This document shows, one piece after another, positions 11,223 to 22,794 of a stretch of DNA of 64,000 nucleotides. Every line of letters begins with the position of its first letter. Within the stretch, counting starts at the first letter, position 1. The translations under genes were made by a program, and so were the position numbers. The notes beneath the pieces are model-generated. The model was not told where the DNA came from and made no database searches. It worked only from the letters and a program-made list of their open reading frames with translations. This DNA comes from Osedax fenrisi. Lineage: Eukaryota; Annelida; Polychaeta; Sabellida; Siboglinidae. The stretch lies in the NCBI GenBank assembly GCA_964019155.1, contig OZ025244.1:45603452-45667451 (forward strand), written 5' to 3'.

Positions 11223-11316
11223 CTTATATGGCTTGTCGACGAACCGACCCAACGAGTCGTATTTAGTGGTTATTCTCTCGGCGCCGCGAAGTTCTGGTGA
11301 TTGTTTCACTGGACAA
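11223..11316 (-). CDS. exon of unrecognised multi-exon gene
   Basis: The acceptor CCAACAG lies at the very end of the 27-bp minisatellite and the donor is TATAAG followed by GTAAGG. One base completes the split codon from exon 12366-12588, then 31 codons (CPVKQSPELRGAERITTK, then YDSLGRFVDKPYK) leave phase 0 for exon 7442-7908. The acceptor one motif further on (TTGTCCAG) would break the phase. If the repeat array were kept in the exon, the frame entering it would hit TGA just past its end, so splicing out the array is the consistent reading. Confidence 0.65.
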
Positions 11317-11326
11317 CTGTTGGACG

Positions 11327-11818
11327 TAGTGGTGTTGGAGGTGGTGAGGTATGCGGTGGTGTTAGAGGTGGTGAGGTATGTTGTGGTGTTGGAGGTGGTG
11401 AGGTATGTGATGGTGTTGGAGGAGGTGAGGTATGTGGTGGTGTTGGAGGTGGTGAGGTATGTGGTGGTGTTAGAGGTGGTGAGGTATGTGATGGTGTTAG
11501 AGGTGGTGAGGTATGTGGTGGTATTAGAGGTGGTGAGGTATATGGTGGTGTTGGAGGTGGTGAGGTATGTTGTGGTGTTAGAGGTGGTGATGTATGTGGT
11601 GGTGCTGGAGGTAGTGAGGTATGTGGTGGTGTTGGAGGTGGTGAGGTACGTGGTGTTGTTGGAGGTGGTGAGGTACGTGGTGTTGTTGGAGGTGGTGAGG
11701 TATGTGGTGGTGTTAGAGGTGCTGATGTATATGGTGGTGTTAGAGGTGGTGAGGTATATGGTGGTGTTAGAGGTGGTGAGGTATATGGTGGTGTTAGAGG
11801 TGATGTATGTGGCGTTGG
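11327..11818. repeat. 27-bp minisatellite (~18 units) in intron
   Basis: Units read GTGGTGTTRGAGGTGG then TGAGGTATGTG, 27 bp each, with point variants and a shortened last unit. As 27 is divisible by three and stop codons are absent, four frames on both strands stay open for 170-240 codons (Val-rich on plus, Thr- or Pro-rich on minus). These are artefacts. On the coding (minus) strand the array is C-rich and ends at the acceptor of exon 11223-11316. Confidence 0.9.
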
Positions 11819-12179
11819 ATGAGGTGTGAGTTTTGTATCGGATAAGGTGAATGTGATGTACGATGTAGTAATGCATGTAATATATATAGATTGTGTACTA
11901 ATAATTCTGTATACATTATAACAATAATACATATACTTATCTGTTAACATTAATACTTTAGCAGTGATATCTCTATTATTAAGAATATAAAGTTGGTCAA
12001 GTTAACCTGCATAACATGCATATATATAATATATTATCTCATATTACTAAATAACTCAATTTATTATTTTTGTATCCATTATTTGTATATTTTATTAACT
12101 TATTATTATCTAATTATTATCGTATTAATACGTTTAATACATTAATACGTTAATAATTATTAGTAACTTGTTATTATGT

Positions 12180-12250
12180 ACGTGCTGCACGAGCGAAGGG
12201 GTCAATGTTAGTGCATAATAAACCGTATATCATCATCATCATCATCATAT
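12180..12250 (+). mobile_element. 3' end fragment of (ATC)n-tailed LINE family
   Basis: GTGCTGCACGAGCGAAGGGG, then TAGTGCATAATAAACC, then (ATC)n. This is the same order as the 3' end of the CR1-like element at 45892-50640 (TGCACCTACGAGGGG, AAGTGCTAATAAACC, (ATC)n). A very short 5'-truncated insertion, matching 39540-39632. Confidence 0.6.
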
Positions 12251-12365
12251 GTATATATATATATATGTATATAACAAAGTACACAATGCTATGTTTTATT
12301 AGAAGAGTGTGTTAGTGGAGTGTTAGTGAAGTAGAGAAGCTGTTAGTTGCGGTGGTTACGCTTAC

Positions 12366-12588
12366 CTATATATCTTATCAGCGGGAGGTTTAGGAAGGGG
12401 CGTGTTGCTGTAGTCCTTGGTTACGTAACTCTTATGGTGGGGCATCGAGGGGGGTAATAGGTCCTCTTCCGTTTCATCCTCCTCCTCTAGGTCGCTAGAC
12501 ATGTTCAGTTTATCTAGCGGCGGCGGGCGATAATGAAGAGGTCGGTTATAGCGGTGAACTTTGAACCCGTAACTAGGCATTACGTACA
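12366..12588 (-). CDS. exon of unrecognised multi-exon gene, acidic and Pro-rich
   Basis: Acceptor GTGCACTGTAG, donor ATATAG followed by GTAAGC. Two bases complete the codon left by exon 15243-15302, 73 codons follow, and two bases remain for exon 11223-11316. The residues run VMPSYGFKVHRYNRPLHYR, PPPLDKLNMSSD, LEEEDETEEDLLPPS, YVTKDYSNTPLPKPPADKIY. There is an acidic run near residue 35, flanked by basic/aromatic and proline-rich parts that could bind SH3- or WW-type partners (inference). An internal ATG (12578-12580) could also start translation if the 15243-15302 exon is not used. No family recognised. Confidence 0.7.
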
Positions 12589-12987
12589 CTACAGTGCACA
12601 CACACACGTGACGTAAACAACTATATATATGTGTGTGTACATGGAACACTATAGTGTGAACATGTGTATGTCGAAATTAGGCGACCTAATTTTATTATAT
12701 TGTCCTAAACTTGTATATATATAATAATTATTATATATATATATATATATATATATAAATGTTTATTTATTTATAGAAATCATAAAAACACTCCAAAGAG
12801 AAGATAATCTGTGTTTACCAGCGGACACTTATACTTTGCCCCCTGTCCCCATCATCAGCGCGAGTGTGTGTGTGCGTATGTATGTGTGTGTGTTCACCTA
12901 ATGTGTGCCTGTGTGTACAGTACACAATAAGGACACAAACACTGGGGATATTCACGTCACAATTATAAAAACCATATCAAATAATAG

Positions 12988-12989
<2 letters not shown>

Positions 12990-13072
<83 letters not shown>
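12990..13072. repeat. (TA)n microsatellite, 83 bp
   Basis: Uninterrupted TA repeats. Confidence 0.95.
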
Positions 13073-13076
<4 letters not shown>

Positions 13077-13421
13077 TACGTGTGTATGTTACACATCATG
13101 TAAATAAAGATTTACAAATCTGTCCTTATATCGATGGTATATCATATACAAATATGTATACGCATTTGTGAATATATAATGTATACATACATGATATTGA
13201 AAATATTTACAATAGAATAATGATAAACAAATACAGATAACGTTAATGACCTCAAGGTCATTCGTTTAACACTAATACCGGGGAACTCCCCACTAATAAT
13301 AAGCGTATTGGTGATAATTCTAATATTAGATTATTAACAACTTATATTTTCAAATAGGATCTACACTGTCAAAATAGGATATTCATATTTCCATTGAATA
13401 TAATAAATCACTATATTTATA

Positions 13422-13430
<9 letters not shown>

Positions 13431-13479
<49 letters not shown>

Positions 13480-13541
13480 ATGTGTGTATGTGTGTATGTG
13501 TGTAAGTGTGTGTATGTGTGTGTGAGTGTGTGTGTATGTGT
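13431..13541. repeat. (TA)n(TG)n compound microsatellite
   Basis: TA tract followed by imperfect TGTGTA/TGTGAG repeats. Confidence 0.9.
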
Positions 13542-15242
13542 ACTTTATGAATACAGTTTTAATTCACAAATATATGCCATCATACTATCTAGCTAATCAT
13601 AGTGATGATCTGATATGATGTAAGAATGTACTGAATTTATTGATTTTAAAAATGTTTAATAGTATACTCGATGGATATCTGAAAAAGAATTGATTTTAAT
13701 AATATGTTTGTTTCGATATGACCTACAAATATAATACATTTTAATTTTAATTACAATAAATAATTTGTGATTAAATATTAATTGTAATTAATGAATATAA
13801 GTTAATTTTGTAGGTTAATTAATTAATGAATTAATGAAAATCAATGCTTACATAACAAAGCCATAAATATGTGTATGACATAATCAATTATTCTAATAAA
13901 TACACACTATAGTGTGAAATGTGTAGCATATTGCTTAGCAGTATTGATCATATCACACACACACACACACAGCAGTTTGCTTATTATGAATACATTAATT
14001 GCATTCATTAATCGACCTACAAATCGAACTTATATACATTAATTATAATTAATATTTAATAGAAAATCATTTATTGTAATTATAAATAAAATTGATTATA
14101 TCATATAGTTAATTATAGTTTATATCATATTTACTAAATAACTATGATTTATTGGATATTATGTTGAAATATATTGGTAAATAAAAATGCATTCATAAAA
14201 TGTTCACATATATAATATACTATTTTTAAATATATTATATATAGAATGATATATTTGTTAAATTACATTCCAAACAATAAATTATATAATTTATTTACTT
14301 TATTTACTTTTAAATGGCATACGTGAAAATATGTTATTACCAATAATGCAATTAACATTCTATAGAATATTCTATATATTTTATATATAGAATATGTTTA
14401 ATATTGCAATTAACAGGATATTATATGTGTTTCGTATATATTTAGTAACTTTTTAACGTGATTACAATTATATTGAACACAATGAACAATGTGGTTGTGA
14501 TATAATAACACCTATAAGCTATACGTAAATACCTATTAATAGACAAATAGACAAATAGACCTATAGACAACGTCTGCTAAATCCAGAATTATATTATAGA
14601 ATTAATATTAAAATACGTGCCTCATGCATTATAATGTGTGGTCGTTATTGTATACTTTATACTTTTAATTATATATTTTTTATAAATTATATAATTATAT
14701 ATTTGACTATATATATATAAATAGCAAATATATATATTGCTTAAATAAATTATCAACCAATCAACCACTTTAATAGTATGTTTAATAAATGCTTATACAA
14801 ATCACTTTTTTATTTTGGGTAATGATAAAATGTCTTATAACAAATGGCTCATCATAAGAAAAAGTTCAAGAACCCCTGATTTAGACAGCTATAGTAGTGG
14901 GCCGTATTCGATTATCTCATGGGACTTAGTCTAGGTGGCATATAACAGTTTCAAGAAAGGACATAAGGGAAGTTGATTTTAATATTTAAATAAAGTGTAC
15001 CAATGAATTGCAATTGTGATTGTATAATACTATTGAATTAAATGTTTGTACAATTGATGGAGGTTGATGTTGATTACAAATTATGTTGATTAAAGTTGAT
15101 GTTGATTAAAAATCAGCGTATTAATTTCATAAACACACGATTACTTTAACGCAATGATATACTATAGTATTATACTAGATATACATTATAATGTATACAT
15201 ACTATTACAGTACACACGTTTTATAGCATAAGCTGACGTTAC

Positions 15243-15302
15243 CTAGTTGTTCTTCTATGTATGATACCCTGATCCCCGGGGCTAGCTCCTTCAATGACAT
15301 AT
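15243..15302 (-). CDS. first visible exon of unrecognised multi-exon gene
   Basis: Acceptor CCCCTTACCACACAG with a good pyrimidine tract, donor CTAG followed by GTAACG. Two bases finish a codon from an unseen upstream exon, 19 codons follow (MSLKELAPGIRVSYIEEQL), and one base remains, matching the two-base start of exon 12366-12588. It is a short GC-rich island in AT-rich DNA. The ATG two bases in could alternatively be the start codon. Upstream exons beyond 15.3 kb were not firmly found. Confidence 0.6.
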
Positions 15303-15907
15303 CTGTGTGGTAAGGGGTGGGGGTGGTTGGTTACTATGGAGGTGTAGTGTTAGAAATTAACGTAATCAAATATAATAGCATATCATATATATATATTTAT
15401 ATACATATATTATAATATATATATATATATATATATATGTGTGCATTAATATCCTATTATATTCATATAACAAAATAAAGTTATAAGTCAAACTAGAACA
15501 ATTATGTTCTAGATATATTATATAAAGTAATAACTGCTAAGTGGATATTACATTCTGGAATATTCCAATAAAAAAACGATTCAAATCGTGGTTTGATGCA
15601 TAGAAATGGGCGTGTTATATATGCCATAAATTCATGAATAATATTACCAACATGCATGTAGGCAATAGGCAATAGGCATGCCTTGATACTATCTATAGAT
15701 AGTGAACGACTTGGATAGTACTAATATACTACTACTATATATAGTATATATAGTATACCATAATACACTACTCCCTGTTACTACTACGATAACATAATAT
15801 TGGATGATCGTAAATCGATAATAACTTGTAAGTTAAACTCCCTGTATAATAATCACTGGTGTATTATTTATAAACTCGATATATATATATATTGTAGATG
15901 CATTATT

Positions 15908-15940
<33 letters not shown>

Positions 15941-15990
15941 CTTGTATAGTCTAGGCTACACAAAAAGTAGTATGCATTAATATGGAAAGC

Positions 15991-16080
15991 TATTAAATAT
16001 TGATGTATATTAGAGATAGTAGTAGTATTGTTATTAAATATTGATGTATATTAGAGATAGTAGTAGTATTATTGTTATTA
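15991..16080. repeat. 41-bp tandem duplication
   Basis: The block beginning TATTAAATATTGATGTATAT and ending GATAGTAGTAGTATTGT occurs twice in a row. Confidence 0.85.
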
Positions 16081-16307
16081 TTGTTATGTATCACACATGT
16101 GTATCTAAAACGTATCTACGAAACCACAATGTTGAACCCACATACCCGCGCATGATATATATATATATATATATTATGTATATTACTAATGTATATATGT
16201 TATACTATTATTTGTAGTAAGTAAATATTATCAGTAGTAAGGTAAATATGTATTTAGAGAATGTAAATGCGTACAACAAACATGTAATACTAAACAGCTT
16301 TTAATAA

Positions 16308-16405
16308 GCACCCACCTACTACCTAACGTCCTACCCACCTACCTACCTCCTACCTACCTACCTCCTACCTACCCACCTACCTACCTACCTACCTCCTACC
16401 TACCT
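16308..16405. repeat. (CTAC)n microsatellite
   Basis: Interrupted CTAC/CCTA repeats with occasional CTCC and CCCAC units. Confidence 0.9.
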
Positions 16406-17355
16406 ATAGGTAACTGAAAGTTCCTGACATATGCGGATGAACACAGTATTCAGACACATCTAACAGTGGCCGTTGCTCATTACGTGCCCATTATCAGCGG
16501 TCTACTTATAGTGCATTTCTCGATACATCATCATAACAATAGCTAACAATGGTGTACTGGTAGTCAGTGATGACTATTGTTAGTGAATAGTACTCACTAA
16601 ATACGCATCTCATTATCGGACGCATGCTTACATACACATGCGCACACACACACACACACACGCACAGACGCACACACGCACGAGCACACACATATACACA
16701 TTCCAATAACACGCACAGTGTCAGTCGCGCACACATACCAAGAACACCCACATAAACACATAAAGATATTCTTTACGATACTCTTTATAGAAACACTTTC
16801 TTTATATCGATGGTATATACATCTAGATATACAACTATATTACACACAACATATGTGGTACTACATAAGTAAATCAATACACTATTATCAATATATACTA
16901 TATATATAGTTTACTATAGTATACCGGTTATAAATGCTGACTCGACATAGCTGTAAATAGACAATTGTTGCGCGCGAAATTACCGGTTATTAACATAGAT
17001 AATTAATCGGCTCAAATACGGGGGGGGGGGGTGCATTGATTTATTAACAATACATTCCGAGTCATACTTCAGTAGGCTGTGGCGTATGGCTACAACGTGT
17101 AAAACAATAGATGCATTGTGTAGCGAGGAGGTCTACGTCTTGGTAGCAGACGACAGTAGTAGTTAACCAATCAACACTTATAAAAGTATGTCAATATGTA
17201 TATATATAAATATATCATATGCTATAATATATAATATGTATATATATATATATATTATATATTATAATACCTGTACTATAGTAATAGTATACTATTAAAT
17301 AAAATCAAATACATATTCTGTAGTAATAATAATGATAATAATGTAAGTATACTTA

Positions 17356-17392
<37 letters not shown>

Positions 17393-18287
17393 AGTGTGTG
17401 CGTGTAGAATTATTTGAGTGAGTGGTGATTCATTATGTATTATATAAATATGCAGTATATCAGATAGGCTTTCTGTATATACTATTATTTATATACCTAA
17501 CATTCATAGTATGAATGTTATTATATAGTATAGACCTAACTACGAATACCTGTTCATAGGAAATACGGAAGAATAAAGTGTACAGGAATGTTGATAAAAC
17601 ACCGGGTACACAGAAGTCAGATATCGATGATACAAAGACAATGAGCTAATACAAACATCACGAGTGATATACAATTAATAGAACGCAGATGAGAAAATAT
17701 ACTAGGATTCTTATAATATTTGGCGAGTTAAAAAAGATATCTCTCGATGCGAAAATACGTAGTAAAACAAACAGTATCATCTAGTTATTTCGGGGCATGT
17801 TTTTGTTTACAGATATCAGTTTAGTTTCGTTTGTATGTATATTATACAATTTATAATCCAGATCTATATTATTATTATTATATGTATTATTATATCCATA
17901 CTCCTCTAGGATATATTTATTTATATATATATTCTATAAATAATTATATAACTTTCTATAATTAGAATATATACACATTATATAATACGTATATATTAAG
18001 TTATATGGACTTAAGTAAATACAATATCAAATTACATCCATTATTTTAGATTTAGGATAGATAAGTAGCGTGATATAATGTAATATGTAATCATGATTAT
18101 TATCAATCAAGATTACGTAATTAATTATTAATAAACGTGTTAACACAAGTATGTACACTGTATGTACACTGTATGTACACGTGTACAATGTACATGCATG
18201 TACACGCCACGATTAATGATTAGATCGGTATATCTTTAAACATGCTACATTGAAATGTTGTAGGTATTGTTAATGTTTTAATTATTC

Positions 18288-18296
<9 letters not shown>

Positions 18297-18343
<47 letters not shown>

Positions 18344-18345
18344 AT
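18297..18345. repeat. (TA)n microsatellite
   Basis: About 49 bp of TA. Confidence 0.9.
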
Positions 18346-18620
18346 ATGTATAATACAGTGTGCTAAAAATAATAATATACAATTCACAACATAATCACAA
18401 ACACACGCACTGCTAACATACGTTGTGTACACACGAAATGTGTCAAACGTACACACAAACACACACACACATATATACGAACTAACACGCATATACAATA
18501 CGCTTTTTTAATATTTAATATATTCGTGGTAATAATGATACCAACATTTGACACAAACACACACTCACATACACACACAAACACATACACACACAAACAC
18601 ACACACACACACACGCACAC

Positions 18621-18791
18621 ATTCGCTATCGTATGATGAAATCTCGTGTAATACCACATCCTGTATACTAGCGTCGTAACACCATTGTTCTATTATGTCA
18701 TGCATTGATACTAGAACAATAGACGCGAATTGTTTAAAACATTCTTCGAAATAGACAATATTCGTACGTGCGAATATTTTTTTAAACACAG
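18621..18791 (-). CDS. weak candidate exon
   Basis: A minus-strand open stretch of about 57 codons with ordinary protein composition: FARTNIVYFEECFKQFASIV, LVSMHDIIEQWCYDASIQ, DVVLHEISSYDSE. It starts after GTTAAG and ends at a (TG)n tract. A donor at GAAT followed by GTGTGC would leave one base, the phase needed by exon 15243-15302, but that donor is weak and the acceptor lacks a pyrimidine tract. It could be an exon of the same gene or an unrelated open frame. Confidence 0.25.
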
Positions 18792-18952
18792 CTTAACATG
18801 ATGCAATACATGATGCAATATATTGCGTCATTCAGTTATATCACGTAATATGTCTACTGTGAAGTTGACAATATAACTTGTGATAACGAACCATGCATGT
18901 CACATACTATGTATATATGCCATACTATATCTATATATATATATATATATAG

Positions 18953-19975
18953 ATGTGTGTCTTTTCTCTAAAACAGTTGATCAATGATTATAAAAATAAC
19001 AACACAAATATGTTTGTTGCATTTTTAGATGCATCCAAAGCATTTGATAATATAAGTCACAATATACTATTCGAAAGATTAAGGAATAAAAATGTTCCTA
19101 TATACTTAATTAATTTTCTAAATTATTGGTATCGAAATCAGCGTATATATATTAAATGGGGAAGCTATAATTCTGATACGTTTAGTGTTGCTAATGGAGT
19201 GCGTCAAGGTGGTATATTATCACCTTTACTATATAATATTTATACTGATCCAATGATAGGTAATCTTAACTCTATTAAAACTGGGTATTGTATTAATGGA
19301 AATATAATAAATAATTTGTGTTATGCGGATGACACAACCTTATTCTCACCCTCGCTATCTGGTTTGCAGCTGTTGATTGATTGTTGTCAGAAGTTTGCAA
19401 ATAGTAATAAAATAACATATAATATTGAAAAATCTGTTATCCTACCAATTTATTATAACAAATCTCATCATAATCCAATTAAGCTACGTATTGGAAATAC
19501 ATGCTTGAGAGTAGTAAAAGCTTATAAGTATCTTGGACACTGGATTTCTGATAATTTATCTGATGAGATGGATATAAACTGTAATATTAAACGTCTTTAC
19601 ACAACTAGCTATTCTCTATCTAATAGATTTAGAAACTGCTCGAAATATGTATGTATATTGCTTTTTAAAACATTCTGCTCTAATATGTATCTTTGTAGTC
19701 TATGGGATACAGATAATGCTTACTTTAAAAAAATTCAAGTAGCATATAATAATGCTTATCGCATATCCCTTGGCTATAAACCTAGATGCAGTGCATCCGA
19801 AATGTACCTATATGATAATGTCGATAATATTATTATAAAATTACGTAAGTCGTATTACTCACTATATAATCGTGTTAAATTATCTGACAATTCTATTATT
19901 AAAATGATATATTTATATAATGTTTCTCGCCCGTCGTCAATATTTAAAACATGGTGTACATCATTGTTTTTTTAA
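18953..19975 (+). CDS. reverse transcriptase, non-LTR retrotransposon (5'-truncated)
   Basis: RNA-directed DNA polymerase of a LINE, which copies element RNA at a nicked target site. RT motif A is near residues 21-36 (FVAFLDASKAFDNISH), motif B at 81-97 (NGVRQGGILSPLLYNIY) and the catalytic YADD at 124-127 within LCYADDTTLF. It is followed by SPSLSGLQLLIDCC and a thumb-type YKYLGHWI near 191-198. The listed ATG at 18953 is only the first Met after the truncation; the natural ORF would start far upstream. All 340 codons are open with no frameshift, which suggests a young copy. Endonuclease and N-terminal RT parts are missing, so it is not autonomous. Confidence 0.85.
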   Translation: MCVFSLKQLINDYKNNNTNMFVAFLDASKAFDNISHNILFERLRNKNVPIYLINFLNYWYRNQRIYIKWGSYNSDTFSVANGVRQGGILSPLLYNIYTDPMIGNLNSIKTGYCINGNIINNLCYADDTTLFSPSLSGLQLLIDCCQKFANSNKITYNIEKSVILPIYYNKSHHNPIKLRIGNTCLRVVKAYKYLGHWISDNLSDEMDINCNIKRLYTTSYSLSNRFRNCSKYVCILLFKTFCSNMYLCSLWDTDNAYFKKIQVAYNNAYRISLGYKPRCSASEMYLYDNVDNIIIKLRKSYYSLYNRVKLSDNSIIKMIYLYNVSRPSSIFKTWCTSLFF

Positions 19976-20107
19976 CTATATATTATTTGTAATTATATAC
20001 TTATATATATAGATATGTTTTGTATAGTTGTATTTAATTTTTTTTTTGTTTTGTTTATCTATGGACTGTTTATGTCTGACTCAAATAAATAATAATAATA
20101 ATAATAT
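18953..20107 (+). mobile_element. 5'-truncated I/Nimb-like LINE
   Basis: Covers the RT open frame (18953-19975), a short 3' UTR and the 3' tail CTCAAATAAATAATAATAAT. The (TAA)n tail and the RT motif style suggest the I/Nimb group; this is from memory of family features, not a search. The 5' side breaks off in a (TA)n tract, so the endonuclease and ORF1 are absent. No TSD can be seen because both flanks are TA-rich. Confidence 0.75.
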
Positions 20108-20109
20108 AT

Positions 20110-20479
20110 ATATATATATATATATATTCACACACATATATTATCTCATACATATGTATACATAACTGATGAGTGCGATAATAGATGCATATATCCCACA
20201 ATGGACGGTGAAAATGTATTGTAATTTCCAAAATTCAATTGATTTGTAATGTTCATGTGTGTGTGTGTGTGTGTGCGATGCACACAATGCGTGTGTGTAT
20301 GTATATGTAAATATATATGGCTATATAAAGAAGTAAATTATACAAAGATGTGAAATATACAGGTAGTAATACAATAGTCGGTGTGGAGTGAGACATATTG
20401 TGTATTGCATACGGGGTGTATTAGGTTACACTAATATAAGGTTATAATCAATAGGGGAAATATTAAACCTATATAAAAA

Positions 20480-20511
<32 letters not shown>

Positions 20512-21160
20512 GATGCACATTATATGTATATAAGCATATGTATATGCATACTATATCAAATGATGCCTTACAAAATACTAATAGAAAATATAATATTGTA
20601 TAATCACATGCATGTGTACTTATACTTATAATGGTATACTTAATAGCATTTAAATTGTTGTATATGCTTAAGTGTAATATATATATATATATCAGGGTAG
20701 TCCACAATACACAACAATAAATGTATTTAATAAATACTTTTATAGAAATGTATTAATGATAAATGATAATATTATATATCAGATACTTAATATGTATGGT
20801 TGGTTCGGAACCAATGGTTCCTAACTAAACCCCGAGTTATAACCTGTATATTGTATACTAGGAATCGTATATCAATACATGTATTAAATACACTTATTTA
20901 TAATATATAATATTATATAATATTAATATATAATATACAATAACGGTATACCGAATACGCATGATAATGACTGCTATATAGAATACTCTACCTTGATATC
21001 GGGTTATTCCTCTATTACGTCCAACACACACTATTATCTATCGACGGCACCGGTGAAATGTCGTTAAATTCGCACTTCGATATAGCCTATATCACACGTG
21101 ATCACCTATTTATCGGTTACTCGACTCTACGATAGTATACGACGTTGTGAAGAGGTACGT
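20110..21160. other. intergenic or intronic AT-rich DNA
   Basis: Holds (TA)n (20101-20127, 20481-20510), a TG tract (20256-20275) and AT-rich unique sequence. A GC-richer patch at 21010-21155 has a 44-codon plus-strand open frame ending TAG near 21135; not strong enough to call. Confidence 0.4.
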
Positions 21161-21251
21161 GAGTTCATCTTTTCATGCTGTTACTATATGCACAGGTATG
21201 TATGAACGTATATCCGAACGTGGTGCGTGCGTGTGTGTGTGCGGTGTATAC

Positions 21252-21413
21252 TGAGGTGTCGTGTATGCCTATGTGAACGTGCGTTCTTGTGCGTGCATCT
21301 AATCGAGTGGAAATCTGTATAAGTTGTGATCGAAACTTTTGGCGAGTAACGACCGCGAATTCCGAATCAACCGCCACTAACTCGGTTTTCGATTCAGTGG
21401 AAAAGCGGGGCAT
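21252..21413 (-). CDS. weak candidate 5' exon
   Basis: Minus-strand ATG at 21411-21413 in an acceptable context (CAAACCGATGC), followed by 54 open codons: MPRFSTESKTELVAVDSEF, AVVTRQKFRSQLIQISTRLD, then His/Thr-rich residues running into a CA-rich tract. It could end at TCA followed by GTATAC in phase 0. The first 40 residues look like protein and the sequence is GC-rich for the region. It could be an upstream exon of the minus-strand gene or a chance open frame. No domain recognised. Confidence 0.25.
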
Positions 21414-21419
21414 CGGTTT

Positions 21420-21689
21420 GTATGGCGACGAATCACAGAGTTAGATTGAACGATCATTAAATCTTACATTTTACCTATATATATAATACTATATATATAA
21501 GTATATATTGATGCATGTATATATGTATGGTTATGCATAAATAGTTTGCCTGGAGCAATATATTCTATAGCAGTGGAGAGTTTAAATATGAGTCATAATG
21601 TTGATTTATTGTTTACTTATTATTATACACAAACATACACACACACACACACACATACATACCTACAGTTTCTTTATATCGATGATACA

Positions 21690-21741
<52 letters not shown>

Positions 21742-21742
21742 C

Positions 21743-21820
<78 letters not shown>

Positions 21821-22195
21821 TACGACTAGATAAGCATTGCGCTTCTTCGTTTACCATGGTCATGCCTAAATTCTGATATTGTTGTTGTTGTTATATACGA
21901 ATGGAGTATGTATGCGATATGTATGATAATAAATATGCTATAGATAGCCCATATATTTTTTATCGACAATGAGAAATTTGATAGAGTGTAATGTAATCCT
22001 ACTTATATATCTGAGATTTAGTATAATATCTATTAATAGATATTTAATAATTGAAGCTATCGAGTAACTATTAGTAATATGATATTTAATAATAATACAC
22101 TCATACATAATAATGATAAATAATACATTGTTTACTTAAACACATAACTAATAGTAATGAGATAATTATTTAAAGTGAAATTGTTTACAGGAATG
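21420..22195. other. AT-rich DNA, no gene seen
   Basis: Dominated by the TA tract at 21691-21818 and AT-rich unique sequence. Confidence 0.6.
21691..21818. repeat. (TA)n / TATACA microsatellite, ~128 bp
   Basis: TA repeats with a few C interruptions; every open frame across it is an artefact. Confidence 0.95.
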
Positions 22196-22203
22196 TTACA
22201 ATA

Positions 22204-22392
22204 ATGTTAATAACATTTATATTAAAATTGTTTGTTATGTATGTTTCTCCTATTTACGGAATATACGGAAATACAAGTAGCACTTCTTATCAACAAAGGC
22301 AGTTTGTTCCACATAAAGACAGCATGCATATCCTGAATAATTGGAATTTCAAAAATAATTATTTGGTTTCAATTGTATACAAAAAAAAATAA
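22204..22392 (+). CDS. small ORF with signal-peptide-like N-terminus
   Basis: ATG to TAA, 62 codons. The first 22 residues (MLITFILKLFVMYVSPIYG) are hydrophobic with a small-residue end, like a signal peptide. The rest is polar (NTSSTSYQQRQFVPHKDSM) with one NTS sequon. AATAAA occurs at about 22396-22402, just after the stop. The ATG-signal-stop-AATAAA arrangement would fit a small secreted peptide, but AT-rich DNA makes such frames by chance and no homologue is recognised. Confidence 0.25.
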   Translation: MLITFILKLFVMYVSPIYGIYGNTSSTSYQQRQFVPHKDSMHILNNWNFKNNYLVSIVYKKK

Positions 22393-22555
22393 TCTAATAA
22401 AATACATCTACTGGTTTATAATAAATAAATAGGATTATGATATAATTGATTATGAACAAATCGTATTCTTTGTGGGTACTAATTTAAAAGTGAGGGGTTA
22501 AAAACCTACAAAATATCCCCTTAAATAGGAACTGTATATACATCATATGATATAT

Positions 22556-22794
22556 TATATCCAGGTTTTAAAACATCATTATTTCCACAATAACTTCAAT
22601 TGTATCCTATACATGCGACTATCGGTAGATATAAGAATGCGTGTGTTATCAGTTGGTGATACGTCGAGAAGGTTATGTACAATAACACTGCTAACTGATA
22701 ACAAACTCGTTCTATCTTACCGATAGTATACAGCTATAGCATGTATAGGATACATTTTAAGTTATTGTGGAAATAATTATGTTTTAAAACCTAG

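Larger units (their letters stand above)
12589..15242 (-). other. intron of the minus-strand gene
   Basis: About 2.65 kb, very AT-rich. It holds an 83-bp TA tract (12990-13072), a TA/TG compound tract (13431-13541) and an everted AGGTCA-type pair around TGACCTCAAGGTCA (13245-13258). Nothing coding seen. Confidence 0.55.
15303..18600. other. AT-rich region, no firm gene
   Basis: Contains TA tracts (15418-15438, 15908-15938), a duplicated 41-bp block (15991-16080), a CTAC tract, (CA)n tracts and an 11-nt G run at 17020. Two small GC-richer patches could hold exons of the minus-strand gene. One at 16420-16500 reads WARNEQRPLLDVSEYCVHPH on minus but lacks a good donor. One at 17085-17165 is open on both strands. 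Neither is called. Confidence 0.4.

Noticed and set aside
18286..18659. Val/Cys-rich minus-strand ORFs
   Set aside because: They are translations of (TG)n and (TA)n tracts; only the 18621-18791 part has protein-like composition.
21546..21876. Ile/Tyr-rich ORFs
   Set aside because: Translations of a (TA)n tract; the same holds for frames at 12905-13171, 25561-25800, 26213-26563 and 34543-34770.
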